Positions 29,115-43,000 are shown, counted from the stretch's first letter. The stretch is DNA of 64,000 bases from Brachyhypopomus gauderio (GCF_052324685.1 NC_135220.1:9142820-9206819); one strand, 5' to 3'. Notes: generated by a model from the sequence alone, not told the origin. Numbers and translations: made by a program.

Positions 29115-32100
29115 ATGGCCATGTTGACACACGCTCTCAAATGCTTTAAACGTTCAGATACAGTATGCAGACGTTTTATTACTTGGTCTCCTGTTGGAGC
29201 AGCTTTCAACGCACAGCAGAGGCGAAGACTGGACCAGTTACAAAATAATGGGGCAAGTTTTCCTTTCGCTGCACACACATACACTCACTCATACACACAT
29301 TCATGCACACATACACACATTCACACACACACACACTCAATCATACACACATATACATACACACATTCACGCACTCATATACATACACTCATACACATTC
29401 ATTCACACACTTACTCATACGCACATTCACTCACTCATACACACACTCATACACTCACTCACTCACAAACACATTCACGCACACACACACTCACTCATAC
29501 ACACACTTATACACTCACTCACTAACTCATAAACACATTCACGCACATATACACACAGTCACTCATACACACACTCACTCATAACACATTCACGCACACA
29601 TACACACACAGTCACTCATATGCACATTCACGCACACATACACACACTCACTCATAAACACATTCACGCATACATACACACACAATCACTCATGCACATT
29701 CATGCACACATACACACACTCACTCATAAACACATTCACACACATACACACAGTCACTCACACACACATACTCACTCAATCATACACACATATACACACA
29801 CACACTCATGCACACATTCATTCACACTCACTCACTCATACACACATTCACTCACACATACACACACTCACTCACTCATACACACATTCACTCACACTCA
29901 ATCATATATACCAGGGGTACTTAACTGGCGGACCGCGGTCCGGATCCGGACCCGAACGCAGTCCTGTCCGGACCCAATCTCATTCCTGATTAACTGGATA
30001 CGGACCAAAACAAAACCGTAGCATTTATTTCAGGTCACACCCACCGCAGCATTCCCTCAGGTCACAGGTATCTGCCAAAATTGGACCGCGGACAAATTTA
30101 GTTGAGTACGCCTGATATATACACACACAGATACACTCACTCATACTCACACACAAATGACAGGTGTTTTAGAGAAATCATTTAGGGTATGAAGTGTTTG
30201 TGATGCCGTTGTCCATAGGGCTTGTTTGGAAGTCCTCAGCTGAATAGTCCCAGTGGGTTCCAAGCTGTCAAACTTCGAGCACTCCAGGAAACAGAGGTGT
30301 TGGTTCGCCGGGCCTGCGAGAGTCCACCCAGTGCAACGACGGTGGAGACGTTTGACCGGCTCTCCGACTGCCTGTGTAAAGTGGCAGATCTGGTAAAATG
30401 AAGATTGCTGCAGTTCATGTACTCATATCATTAAGGGTCATTAGAAATGAGTTTAGCTCTTATTGTGTTATTTCATCACAGGCAGACTTCATTAAAGTTG
30501 CACATCCTGATGCCGAATACCGAAAGGCAGCTGAAAAGACGTGTGTTGATATTGGCACAGCTGTGGAAAAGTAAGTTTCATGTTAGATTTACTCAGAATT
30601 GTATATTCAACACATTTTTTACACATGTGGAACATAGTGTGTGTGTGTGTGCGTGTGTGCGCGCGTGTGTGAGACTATAACAGACTCAACACAAATGTGG
30701 AACTGTGTCAGAGCTTGAAGAACGTGTTGGACAGGGAGGATGTATTGGCCACACTAGATCCAGACACAAGGCAGGTATAGTGTAAGCTCTATGAAGGGGG
30801 CTTGACTAAAGCATCACCACCACAAGATGTAAAATTAGCCAAACGAGTGAGAACCTATGACATAATGTAAATGTGCGTTTCTCCTGAAGTGTGACTGTGT
30901 AAATCATTTCTCTCTCTCTTTCTAGGAGAGTTGCTGAACTGTTCATGTCTGACTTTGAGATCAGCGGGATACATTTGGATGAAGCAAAAGTACAAATGTC
31001 TTCTGGGTTTGTCACATGAACTCGTTCGGTTTTGACTTCAGGACATTGTTGGCAGGGAGGCTGAACTGATTTGTTGATTGTGTGATTTTAGAGAAGTAAA
31101 GTTGTCAACCTGAACGTGAAGCTGTTGGATCTGAGCTATGCGTTTCTGCAGGGCTCTCATCTTCCACAGGCAGTAGAGAAGCTCTCCCTGCCTGAACACC
31201 TTCGCCACTGTTTCTCAGTTGATGGGGACTCTGTTCAGATCAGGGGGCTGCATGCTGATTCTCCTGATGAAATGGTATGTGCAGAGAAGACTCCTGGATT
31301 TCTGGTCCAGCATGTCGCTTGGACGTACCTGTGTTTGAGATTGAAGTTGCCCTTGTCTTTTTGCTTGTATTTGCATGTCTGCACTGTGGGTTAAGGAGTC
31401 TTTCGTCTGCTCTGCTAGGTGCGGGAGGCAGCGTATAAAATCTTTCTCTATCCAAACCCAAGTCTGCTGCTTTGCCTTGATGAGCTTTTGGCTTACAGAC
31501 ATGAGCTGGCAAATCTTGTGGGCTATGAGTCGTTTGCACACAGAGCTTTGAAGGGAACAATGGCGAAAACACCAGGTAATCTGGCCTTGTCTGTCAGTGC
31601 AATCCACATGACTGTCCCATAACTGCTTGCAATTACTTGTGTGGTTTTCTGTGGCTTAATTGTGGCCTTCTTGCATGAGATTTTTCCATGTGCCACTTTT
31701 CAGAGACTGTGATGAAGTTTTTAGCGCTGCTTACTGAGAAACTCTCGGACAGGTACATTTCACAAATGTAAATGTAAAGTAATGGGAGGCAAAAAATTTA
31801 ATCTGATTTACATTCCTTCTTTTCTGACTACAGAACTGCCAGGGATTTCAAAATGATGAAGGATATGAAGTCAAGAACCCATTCTGTGAACTCTGTATGT
31901 TTGTTTTCTTAGCAAATTGATTTTTTTGTATCTCTCACTTGCTGGGTAGCGCATTCTTGACGTGTGTACTTTTGACTGAATACAGGAGCTAATGCCGTGG
32001 GATCACCCTTTCCTCAGTGGCACCATTCGAGGTGACAAGTAAGTTCACCTGCCTTTCCTAAACCCTCAATTTGACAACAGAAATGTACAAGGGGATCACC

Positions 32101-34647
32101 TCTAGTATGTGGTTTGTCTGAATTTCACACATCCACTTCTGGGTAGCTACAGCTATATATTTTCTATACTTCAGTGCACGTAATTCAGTCCAAAGATGGA
32201 TGTTTAGGTATTGATTGTGCTGGATCAGGAGTGTTAAAAGTTGAGAAAATGCAAAACGATAGCCATGCTGTTTCTTGGGCAACTGGGTGTGAGACACGCC
32301 ATTCTGTGCTGAGTTGCACTGAGCAGGTTCTGGTTTCAGGTGCAGCGTTAACCCGGCCCTGTACAGCCCCTACTTCTCCCTGGGCGCATGCATGCACGGG
32401 CTAGACACACTGTTCCACAAGCTGCTCGGGGTCTCCTTCCACGCTGAGGAACCGATGGCCGGAGAGGTGTGGAGTGATGATGTCAGAAAGCTGGTGAGAT
32501 CTTGTCTTTAACAGCGTGGTACCTAACAGGTAGCTGGAAACAGCAGATTTGATTCGTCATTACTTTTTTGCATTTGACATTTGAATTCTAAAATTATTAG
32601 CTTCTGTGCAACAATATCTTTTTTTCAGTTACATATTAAGTGCAAATTGTATATTGCACAAACTGACTGGTTAGTGATGGTTGTGTCAGGCTGTTCTTCA
32701 TGAGACTGAGGGACTGCTGGGATACATTTACTGTGACTTCTTCTGCCGTCCTGATAAACCACACCAGGTAAAGACCAGTGTAATTCCTCTGCTGCTCACG
32801 AGAGCTGCACCTCACACCTCTCACCTGGACTCTGGCCCGACAGGACTGTCACTTCACTATCCGTGGAGGGCGGCTGAAGGAGGACGGGCAGTACCAGCTG
32901 CCCGTGGTGGTTCTGATGCTGAGTCTACCGCCCCCTGCTGGCAGGACTCCTTCTCTTCTCACCCCTGGCATGGTGGAGAACCTCTTCCATGAGATGGGCC
33001 ACGCCATGCACTCCATGCTGGGTCGGACTCGCTACCAGCACGTGACCGGTGAATACTGGACTTATTTACTTTTTGGACATTCTAGTTAACTTTTTTTTAC
33101 TCTCGAATGCAGACCAGGCAAACAACCAGGTTCTTGAACTCCAGGTCTGATGGAGCTCACCACTGTAGTTTATTAACACACCACTGCAGTTTATTTCCAG
33201 TGCATTAGTAAGATAATACATTTTATCTCATCAGCTAATTAGACAACATTCTAGTTCACCTGAGGGCTGATTATTAAGCTCCTGTATAGAAGACCTAATG
33301 TTTTATTAACTCTGCTGTGTTATTAGCTACAACAGTACAAAAATATAGTCTGGTTCAGTTCCCCAAAGTTGTAGATGAGGATGAAAGATACATAATCAAA
33401 CTAAAATAGACGACACTCATCAACTTTAAATTCATACACGTTTGTTCAGGCACCAGGTGCTCCACAGACTTTGCTGAAGTCCCATCTATTCTCATGGAGT
33501 TCTTCGCCTCGGACTATCGTGTTCTGAGTCAGTTTGCTCGCCACTACCAGACAGGGGAGGTACGTTACTACAGAGATGCCGTCTTATTTAGGACATTAGT
33601 TAAAAAGACACTAAACAAATGGATGCTGCAGTGGGTTTGACATGCAGTTGTACATCCATCTCCAGCCTCTTCCGGAGATCATGGTGTCCCACCTGTGCCG
33701 GTCCAAGAGGGTGTGCTGGGCCGCCGACACCCAGCTACAGGTAACCAGCTCTCCAAATTAGACATCACACCTTGTAATTCCAATGACGACCAGGTAATGC
33801 CAGCTAGGTACTGTACCTGCAATTCCAGGTAAAGCTAATTTCTCTCTTAAAAACCAGATTTTTTTTTGCTCCTTTCAGATTTTCTATGCTGCCTTAGACC
33901 AGGTGTATCATGGCACACCAAAAAAAAGAACCACCACTGAAATTCTAAAAGATGTGCAAGAGAAATTTTATGGACTACCATATGTTCCTAATACTGTAAG
34001 TCATCATACATTAAATATTACTATGCTACTCATTCATCTTAGAACATCACTGATGCGTCGGTCCTCAATTGTAGGCGTGGCAACTGAGATTCAGCCATCT
34101 GATTGGCTATGGTGCCAAGTACTACTCCTACCTCCTGTCCAGAGCTGTGGCCTCCATGGTGTGGAGGCAGTGCTTCCTGAAGGACCCCTTTAACAGATGA
34201 GGGCACCACCCATCTGCCTTAGACCAGATGTTTGTGCATTTTGAAAATAAACTGTAAAATGTGCACAATCTTAATGTCACGTTTCATGCTGAAATAATGA
34301 GGTGGTACATTTCTTGCTTGTATTTGACAATCCAAATGAACAATTCAGATAGCAGTTTGTTTAACAAGCCAAAATTCCAGCAATTGTCAAACTTCGAAAA
34401 CATCAAGCCCCTGAACTTTTCCTTTTTCAGGGCCATGGGAGAGCGTTTCCGCAGAGAGATGCTGGCACATGGGGGGGCCAAGGAGCCCATACTCATGGTT
34501 GAAGGTAAACTCTAATCATCTCTCCACTGTTCAGTTCCCATTATAACTTGCATCTCTTCTTTAATTAACTTTTCTGCCTTTTTAGGAATGCTACAGAAGA
34601 CCCCTACTATTGAAGATCTTGTGGAGGCTCTAGTGTTAGACCTTTGA
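29115..34647 (+). CDS. mipep: Mitochondrial intermediate peptidase (M3 family metalloprotease)
   Basis: In the mitochondrial matrix this enzyme removes an octapeptide from imported precursors after MPP cleavage. Nineteen exons: 29115-29252, 30219-30392, 30482-30570, 30684-30770, 30926-30989, 31092-31274, 31419-31575, 31704-31752, 31834-31894, 31986-32038, 32340-32493, 32690-32767, 32844-33048, 33450-33559, 33666-33740, 33879-33995, 34075-34196, 34431-34504, 34586-34647. They encode about 683 residues. The N-terminus is basic, as for a mitochondrial presequence, then [11 protein letters not shown]. The zinc site is HEMGH (about residues 478-482) with the third ligand in DFAEV (Glu about 507), the M3 spacing. 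Three donors are non-canonical: GC after exons 1 and 4, and AT after exon 17, where read-through meets TGA at once. If that last donor is dead, about 44 C-terminal residues are lost. Similarity to mammalian MIPEP runs the whole length. Confidence 0.95.
29275..29911. repeat. CACACATTCACTCACTCAT minisatellite in mipep intron 1
   Basis: More than 600 bp of CA-rich units with ACTCACTCATA and ATTCACGCACA variants begin about 22 bp after the exon 1 donor and resume at 30115-30160 after a MITE. Histidine/threonine-rich frames here are artefacts. Confidence 0.97.
29912..30114. mobile_element. 203-bp hAT-like MITE with 8-bp target duplication
   Basis: The ends CAGGGGTACTTAACT and (reverse complement) CAGGCGTACTCAACT are inverted copies; GGACCGCGGTCC and GGACCGCGGAC lie just inside them. 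The element is flanked on both sides by ATATATAC, an exact 8-bp duplication as expected for hAT insertion. It sits inside the intron 1 minisatellite. Confidence 0.85.
34246..34251 (+). terminator. Poly(A) signal 47 bp after the in-frame TGA of mipep exon 17
   Basis: AATAAA follows the TGA that read-through of exon 17 would reach (34198-34200). It could end a short mipep transcript. Confidence 0.4.
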
Positions 34648-35121
34648 TGTAGATTTTAACACTGTTCAAACCACTCGCACATTTCATGCACTCACCCAAT
34701 GTCAACAGATAAAATTTCGATTTAATTAAGTACTATTGTTCTTACTTTCACCAACATAAACTCTTCAAAGAATTTAGATTTACCAGGAGTCTGCTGGACA
34801 TGACCATCTGATTTGTTTGCCAATTTCCCAGGTTGGTCCAACATTCCTTTATTTACAGATAAGGTCCAGCTTGGTACTTTCAACTATTGGTTTGGTCCAG
34901 CTTGGTACTTTCTATCATTACGATTTCAGATTAGGTTCCCTAGCCAAGTCTCTGAAATACCTAAAGCGCTGAAAGGTTTCCACTGAACAGGCATGGGTTG
35001 CCCACACTTCATTATTACAACCATGTAATATAAAACTTGTAAAATATAAGTGTTCCTGGAGATGCAAAAACATACTGAAACCTCAAAATCATACACAAGT
35101 CAAAAATCTTTGTTTTTCTTG

Positions 35122-35127
35122 TTTATT
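35122..35127 (-). terminator. rps25 polyadenylation signal
   Basis: AATAAA on the minus strand about 125 bp past the rps25 stop codon, a typical short 3' UTR for a ribosomal protein gene. Confidence 0.65.
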
Positions 35128-35249
35128 TAACTATACAAATTCCTCAAACATGCCAGAGTGGATCCTAAAAGGGTAAGAGGGGAAACACCACGTTAGACAT
35201 TGTTAGAGTGTAACACACGGATGACACTGGGACCATGATAATTACCTGA

Positions 35250-36404
<1,155 letters not shown>

Positions 36405-36480
36405 GATGAAGCCTGACGAGCTGCAGAAGAGAAAGGAAGTTGAAAAAAAGCCACATCCGCTTTGAGGAGCCACTTCTTCT
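36405..36480 (-). promoter_or_regulatory. rps25 5' UTR with pyrimidine tract (TOP-like)
   Basis: Upstream of the ATG on the minus strand is CTTCCTTTCTCTTCTGCAG, a pyrimidine run suited to a 5' terminal oligopyrimidine start that couples translation to growth signalling. No TATA box was seen. Confidence 0.5.
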
Positions 36481-36499
36481 TCGGCTGTGTGACGATACG

Positions 36500-37814
36500 A
36501 ATGTGGCTGTTCCAACACAGCACTGCCACCTACAGCACGCGTTACGCTATATACACAAGCTCTTTGACGTCCAAGAAAACAACACTCTGTACGTTTCGCT
36601 GAATGCGCCGTTATCGCATTCTGACAGCATCTCAGTATACGATAGTACTTTATTTCATTTACGCTTAATCAGTTTGTGAATTTTAATTTCTTGCTCCCTT
36701 CCAGATCCCAGTCTTATTTGGCTCTCAAGTATACTCATACGATTTTAAATTAGAATTAACTTTAATAGTAAATAAATACAGTAATTTGATACATTGTGCT
36801 GCCTTATAAATTACAAAATGAGTCATATGACATTTTGAAATTCATCTTAGATTAATTTAGATGTTAGAGCTTAATGTTAAGATAAGTGGGGTAAAATGTA
36901 TTCTGGTCATGAGACTTCAGAACTTGAACATCAAAGAAAAGAAAGCATGATTTCCAAGGAATCATTTCCTTGATAAAACAATATTTCAGTTGAGTTGAGT
37001 AGATTTTGACTTTATGTAGCCTCTACTTTTTCAGTTTTTCAGAAAACCAAAATAACAGTATGAAAAATAGAGCCAAAAATGTTTTCAGTCATTAAATATG
37101 CAGTAGCTTGCATGTGATGAAGGAATGTGTAAGGGTAATGTAATGTAAATGGAACTGCAGTACATTTACTCCTGTAAGCATTCATGCATCTGACCTCTGG
37201 TATTCTCTCCTAGTCTCTCCTACTCTCAATGCAATTACGGTAACTAGAATCTGTGTCCTCTCATTTGCGCTTATAATGTCACAGAAAGTTTCACAAGAAT
37301 TTCACACAGAGCAACAATAGAGAAGTTGAAATAGAGCTAATGGACTTTCTTCAAAGGCACATCTTATTCTTATTTTAATCTATGATTTAAATCTGCCATC
37401 CAAAAGGTGGCATTAAGCCACACATTTAATTTAGATTAACATAAATAATCCTTACTGACCATTTTAATTATTAACCAAACATACCACAAATGTTTGATGA
37501 CCTGGATGCTTTTTAAAACTACTGTATCTAGAAACTAGTTTTAGGCATACCTTACCAGCTGTATTGCTGCAATAACTGTATAATCTGACGATTTAACTAT
37601 TATTACTTAAGTGTTAATTATACCATGTTTTATTATTTTTCTTCAGTGGAAAGTGATGAAGGTATACTAAACATATAAGCAGTCTGTTTCCATGACAGTA
37701 AAATGAATTAGCGCTTTCATAACTAATGGCATACATATGGAAAGTGCATTTTTCAGCTCAGAACTGATTGTAAAAAGCCACTGCTTGTCAGATCATCATC
37801 CACGATCCATTTGT
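36500..37814. other. Intergenic, slc37a4 3' flank
   Basis: AT-rich, with no exon recognised. AATAAA on the minus strand at 37628-37633 could be the slc37a4 poly(A) signal. Confidence 0.5.
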
Positions 37815-38045
37815 GGAGATCAGTCAGATTGGCGTCCATCATCTGATTATGGAGATCAGTCAGATCAGGGTCCATCATCTGATTATGGAGATCAATCAGA
37901 TCGGGGTCCATCATCTGATTATGGAGATCAATCAGATCGGGGTCCATCATCTGATTATGGATATCAACAGATCGGGGTCCATCATCTGATTATGGAGATC
38001 AGTCAGATCGGGGTCCATCATCTGATTTTGGAGATCATTCTACCT
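37815..38045. repeat. 36-bp minisatellite reaching the slc37a4 stop codon
   Basis: Six units of GGAGATCAGTCAGATCGGGG plus TCCATCATCTGATTAT (one is 35 bp) run from 37815. A seventh partial unit, GGAGATCATTC at 38030-38040, contains the slc37a4 TGA (38037-38035 on the minus strand). Because 36 is divisible by 3, both strands stay open as 12-residue repeats. Confidence 0.95.
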
Positions 38046-41000
38046 TTTGGTGCTCCCGGCCCATCTTGGTGCACATGTTGCGAAGTGCAAAGAAGCACAC
38101 GGTGGTGATTGCACAGGTCACTTCGGCCACCCAGAAAGCCGTGTCCCAACTGTAGTGCTTAGCAACGGTGCTGAATGGCAGTCCGGCTAGGAAAGCTCCA
38201 ACTACAGCAACACAGGCAGAGATTCATGTGACCTTCTAGAAGGTTCTGAGTCCTTCATAACAAGCGCTGCATTCAAACAAATAGAGTTATAGACCAACCA
38301 CTACCAATGATGTGTTTTAAGCAAGATCTAAGAAATATGGCATAAAACAAATAGACACCTACCATTTGCCATGAGGGCTACAATGGCATGTGAGGTCCCA
38401 CAGTAGTTGGAGGGAGCACTTTCATTAGCAATTACCCCAAACAATGCGATTGGACCATATGAGGAGAACCCAAAAGCAGCACCCAGGGCTAATATCCAAA
38501 TCTAGATACAAGAGAAGATTTAGTTGCAAGGGAGTTGATCCAAGGTTCAAAATGCCTTTAAATGAATCATTATGCATTATGGTCTACGTCGGGCATCTGC
38601 TCTTGGAGAGATCTGTCCTCAGAATGTCTTGGCTATTAGTCAGGAGCATTAGGAATGGGTTGTAGCTAAACTGCATTTAAGGAGTTCTCCAGGAAGAGTG
38701 TTGAGATATCTGGTTAACACTGTTCAAATTAAACTGCAAAGATTTCCACACCTCCTTCTCAGAAACACCAGTGAGGACCGAGACAGGGTGGAGAGCAGTA
38801 GCCCACAATGGAGTTTCCTAAAAAAAAGATCAGATCTTGATGTCAGGAAAGCAGCAGTGTGTAATCATGGGATCAAGTAGTAACAGATAATGCATGTTTC
38901 AGGGATGTAGAGACGGCCCTTAACAGTGCTACATCCATGCTAGTGACGTAGTATAGAGGTTGATGTACATGGTTAGCAGTGCTACATCCATGCTAGTGAC
39001 GTAGTATAGAGGATGAAGTACATGGTTAGCAATGCTACATCCATGCTAGTGACATAGTATAGCGGTTGATGTACATGGTTAGCAATGCTACATCCATGCT
39101 AGTGACGTAGTATAGAGGTTGATGTACATGGTTAGTCAGCATGTGTGTGTCAAAGTTACTTTAAGGCCAAGCTTCCTAATCCTAAAATTTCCCTGACTCA
39201 ACATGCAAGCTAATTTGCAAGTCTAATTAGAACGGTGGTTTAACATCAGTATATTAGACCTGGAACAGTAACCAGTCAGAAACATTGACATTGTCCTAGA
39301 CTTATTCACATCAATAAATTAACCTGCTTACCGTTGGTTCCTCTGGTGTAATGGTGACCCGGAAGAGATACATAGACACCGCCATACCCGCCATCATACT
39401 TAAGAGGAGGCCATGCCGAGGGTTGCCATGGCTACCGAGTCCTTGCTATTAAAAGACAACAGGCCACTTTAGATGCCATGCTATGCAGATGAACTATAAT
39501 TATGTGGGCTTGCTTCAGGGTGTTTTTACAGTGATGCGTTTACCCACTCGTGCAACAGCTCTGTCAGAGAGAAAACCTGCCGCAATACTCCCAGCAAATC
39601 CGCCCAGTTCCAGGGCACTCATGTAAGAACTACCTACACAGACCAAAACTGCAATGAGTCCATTTAGGATGTGTCATATTACACTGAACATGTCCATTAC
39701 AGCAGAAGGATGCTGCATACATGAACTGCCCCTAAAAAATAACATCAGCTGGATGTAAAAGACTCCAGTAATGCACTACGTGGTCTTCCAGCATGCCAGA
39801 CTCACCCATCAGAGCAGACTGGCCTTTCTCCTGCATGAGGAACAGTTGTCCCCAATCAGTGCATGCGATCTTCACTCCAAACACCACCAGGTATGCGAGG
39901 GACAGCACCCACAGATAGGGAGAGAGCAGGAATTCTGTAAGAGTGCTCTCATCTTTTGGGGCTTGGAAGAGAGAGGAAACAGCAGAGGATCAGAACAGCA
40001 TTGCTTTCTGACACCAAACCAGAATCTGCAGGGCGATACAGGTGCGATTACCCTGTTCAAAGGGTGTGGCGTTTAATACAGCTCATCTGTACATTGTGAC
40101 ATTTGTTGTTCTTATTTTAATTGCTCTACTTTCGTAAACTGCAAGAATATAGAGACTCTACAGCCTAACAGGACATCAATACTGGACATCCACCCATACA
40201 TCCATACTGGACATCCACCCATACAGGACATTCACCCATACATCCACCCATACATCCATACAGGACATCCATACTGGATATCCACCCATACAGGACATTC
40301 ACCCATACATCCACCCATACATCCATACTGGACATCCACCCATACAGGACATTCACCCATACATCCACCCATACATCCATACTGGACATCCACCCATACA
40401 TCCACCCATACATCCATACTGGACATCCACCCATACAGGACATTCACCCATACATCCACCCATACATCCATACTGGATATCCACCCATACAGGACATTCA
40501 CCCATACATTCACCCATACATCCATACTGGACATCCACCCATACAGGACATTCACCCATACATCCACCCATACATCCATACTGGACATCCACCCATACAT
40601 CCACCCATACATCCATACTGGACATCCACCCATACAGGACATTCACCCATACATCCACCAATACATCCACCCATACATCAATACTGGACATCCACCCATA
40701 CTGCCTGTGTTCAGCGCTCCCTTGCTGCTGCGTGGCTCTATGCTGGGAAGGCCCACATCTCCAGGCTCATTCTTGACCATCAGCAGGCAGATGAAGGCAA
40801 AGACCATGCAGATGAGTCCAGAGACAGAGATGACGGCCCTCCAGCTGTAGTGTTGAGCCAGCACAGTGGTGAGGACGGGGCCCAGACTCCCCGCCAGGTT
40901 CATGCTGCAGGACAGGACTGCCCACCATGTTCCAAACTGGGACGGCTCAAACCACTGAGAGACAAATGTGGGGGGTGGGGGGTCCAAATCACAGTGTTAT

Positions 41001-42566
41001 CACTGATATTGCCACATTTATACGATTGTGTTCAAGCCTTGATTTACAGACACTACATATTGTGATGTTATGGCAAATCCAAAGATTTCCATATGAGTAG
41101 TAAATGTCAGACATTCACAGCTGCCACTTGACTACTTTTGTATGAAGAGGTGTTGTGGTGTCTGTGTGGTACCACGTGTTGTGGTTTCCACATTTCTCAG
41201 CTGTGCGTGTTACTTTTTTGGCCCTGGGAACGTGCTCCCCTGTGAATACCAGTCTGTGTAACCCAAAACCTCTTAGAGCACAAAGCACATTTACTTTCCT
41301 TGTCTCACTACAGGTCCTTATGTACAAGAGATACGGGAGGAGGTCTAGATTATTGGGGGTTCAAAGCTCAAAATCTGTTTCTCTTCACACATAAAAAATA
41401 AAATAACATTTTTTAAACTACCTTAATACAAACCAGCTCACTCATTACACAGGACACATATCAGTACAACTTGTCCAAAGCTTCCATGTATGCAACCTTC
41501 ATCTATACTGCAGGGTCAGGTCCCCATGGGCACATGGAGGTCACAATGTCATATTGTGCATAACAGGTGCAGACCAAATTGCTTCATGGTGGAGCTTCCA
41601 GAACGGGTGCTAATTATGTCGTGGGTCCAGCTCAGAGAGGAGGGGCTCGTGACATTTAAAGCCGTTGAATACCAGCTGCTTGTGGGCAACATCTGCAAAA
41701 GGTGGTGAGCTTGGCTAAGTGAAAGGCCCCATACCATAAGTGATGGCCCCATACCATAAGTGAAGGCCCCATACCTTCCGCAGTACTTTGCCACAGGGCG
41801 GCCAGCCAAATCCCTGGCCGAGGCCGTTCACGAACCAGAGCCCTGTGAAGACCACAACCGACGAAGACGAAGAGAAGAGCACATTGATGACCCCGACGAT
41901 GAAGAGGCCAGCGGAGAAGAGGCAGCGGGCACTGAGCTGGTCGGACAGCACGCCACTCACGAACTTGCTGATGGCGTAAGCCAGCGTTTGACTGCTGGTG
42001 ATTAGCCCTGGGGCACAGACAGTGGAAAGGGTCAAACGGTACCGAGGCCATCCTCGCAAAGCCCATGCAGCTATATGAACAGTGCACGACACCCCACTGT
42101 TCAGATAACAGCAAACAAGATCAATGAAACAGAATCAGCAGTCTTGATGTATGAAGGTGTAAAGTTACTGTCAGCAACCACTGCACCTGCTATGGACAGA
42201 TCCTTTGGGATACCAGCATTTGCATAACACGCCCTTTACAAAATGTAATATTTAAACACTGTGCCTTTTCCGTTAGCCCTGGGATGAACTTAATTGTGTT
42301 AAAATAATCAACATGAAGAGTAAACTCTTACCAAGCATATATGTACTACCAAACTCTTAACGGTGATGTGGAATATAATGAACACAGCACGTTTTTAAAC
42401 TCAACGAGTGACACCCACCGAGTTCCTCTTTATCCAGTGTAATCTCCTCCATAACCGATGGCATCAGAAAGGAGAATGTCTTTCTGTTAAAGTAGTATAA
42501 GACGTACCCCAAAAACATCGAGATAAAAATGACACAACGGTAGTATCCATAACCGGTGGCTTCCAT
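38035..42566 (-). CDS. slc37a4: Glucose-6-phosphate translocase of the ER (SLC37A4/G6PT)
   Basis: A multi-pass ER membrane antiporter of the major facilitator superfamily that exchanges glucose-6-phosphate for phosphate, feeding glucose-6-phosphatase. Eight exons: 42566-42419, 42007-41775, 40954-40702, 39961-39806, 39633-39548, 39445-39332, 38501-38363, 38201-38035. They give about 431 residues (human 429). Landmarks are [14 protein letters not shown] at the N-terminus, [56 protein letters not shown] and [19 protein letters not shown]. The C-terminus is [10 protein letters not shown], not a clear KKXX ER signal. Phases agree at every junction. The exon 3 donor lies at the edge of a minisatellite, and the stop codon lies inside another. 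Confidence 0.97.
38925..39135. repeat. 53-bp tandem repeat, four copies
   Basis: Units starting GCTACATCCATGCTAGTGAC begin at 38928, 38981, 39034 and 39087, exactly 53 bp apart, within slc37a4 intron 6. Confidence 0.95.
40170..40705. repeat. CATCCACCCATACAGGACATT minisatellite in slc37a4 intron 3
   Basis: About 530 bp of nested units made from CATCCACCCATA, CATCCATACTGGA and CAGGACATTCACCCATA, a higher-order repeat. The minus-strand intron begins GTATGGGTGGATGTCC, which is repeat sequence, so the exon 3 splice donor lies in the first unit. Trp/Met/Gly/Cys-rich frames here are not genes. Confidence 0.97.
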
Positions 42567-43000
42567 TCTTCAGACGTGAGGCGGAGAATATTTTAAAAAT
42601 CGCCAAAAGCAGGATTGAAGAAAAAACTAATCTGTCAAGTCTGGTTCAAACTTCTCCACTAAACTGAACTTTTAAGGCGCAAACAAAACTTGTAGAACAA
42701 AACTCATTTGACGTGTGTCACGCCAGACTAACAATAACGGGCAATAACGGAAGAGCCAGAACCGATGCGACACTCCTCCGAGCGGACCAAGCGGTAATCG
42801 GATGCGGTTCGGTTCCCTTCAGTGTCTTCAAACCGTCGCCGCTCTCTTCACTCTAAAGTGCCTGAAAGATACACATGCACACTAAATAAGGACTTCATTT
42901 ATTTATGAAGGTGTAACATATGACAAACGGGAGACTTGCGTCCTAGTGTCTGAGCAAGAACCAAACTCTACACCTTCAGTGGCGGTATTACCAAGATCTA
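42567..43000 (-). promoter_or_regulatory. slc37a4 upstream region
   Basis: This covers the 5' UTR and a moderately CpG-rich stretch (42710-42850) upstream of the ATG. No TATA or other core element was recognised, so the start site is only inferred. Confidence 0.35.

Noticed and set aside
29115-34647. Thimet oligopeptidase or neurolysin instead of mipep
   Set aside because: WSPVGAAFN, the RRVAELF region and [12 protein letters not shown] match MIPEP. The relatives share mainly the zinc-site region.
38926-39135. Regular 53-bp repeats as a CRISPR-like array
   Set aside because: The whole unit is repeated with no unique spacers, and the context is a vertebrate intron.
40165-40691. Trp/Met/Gly-rich frames of up to 136 codons
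   Set aside because: They are pure minisatellite translation inside slc37a4 intron 3. Only the exon at 40702-40954 is coding.
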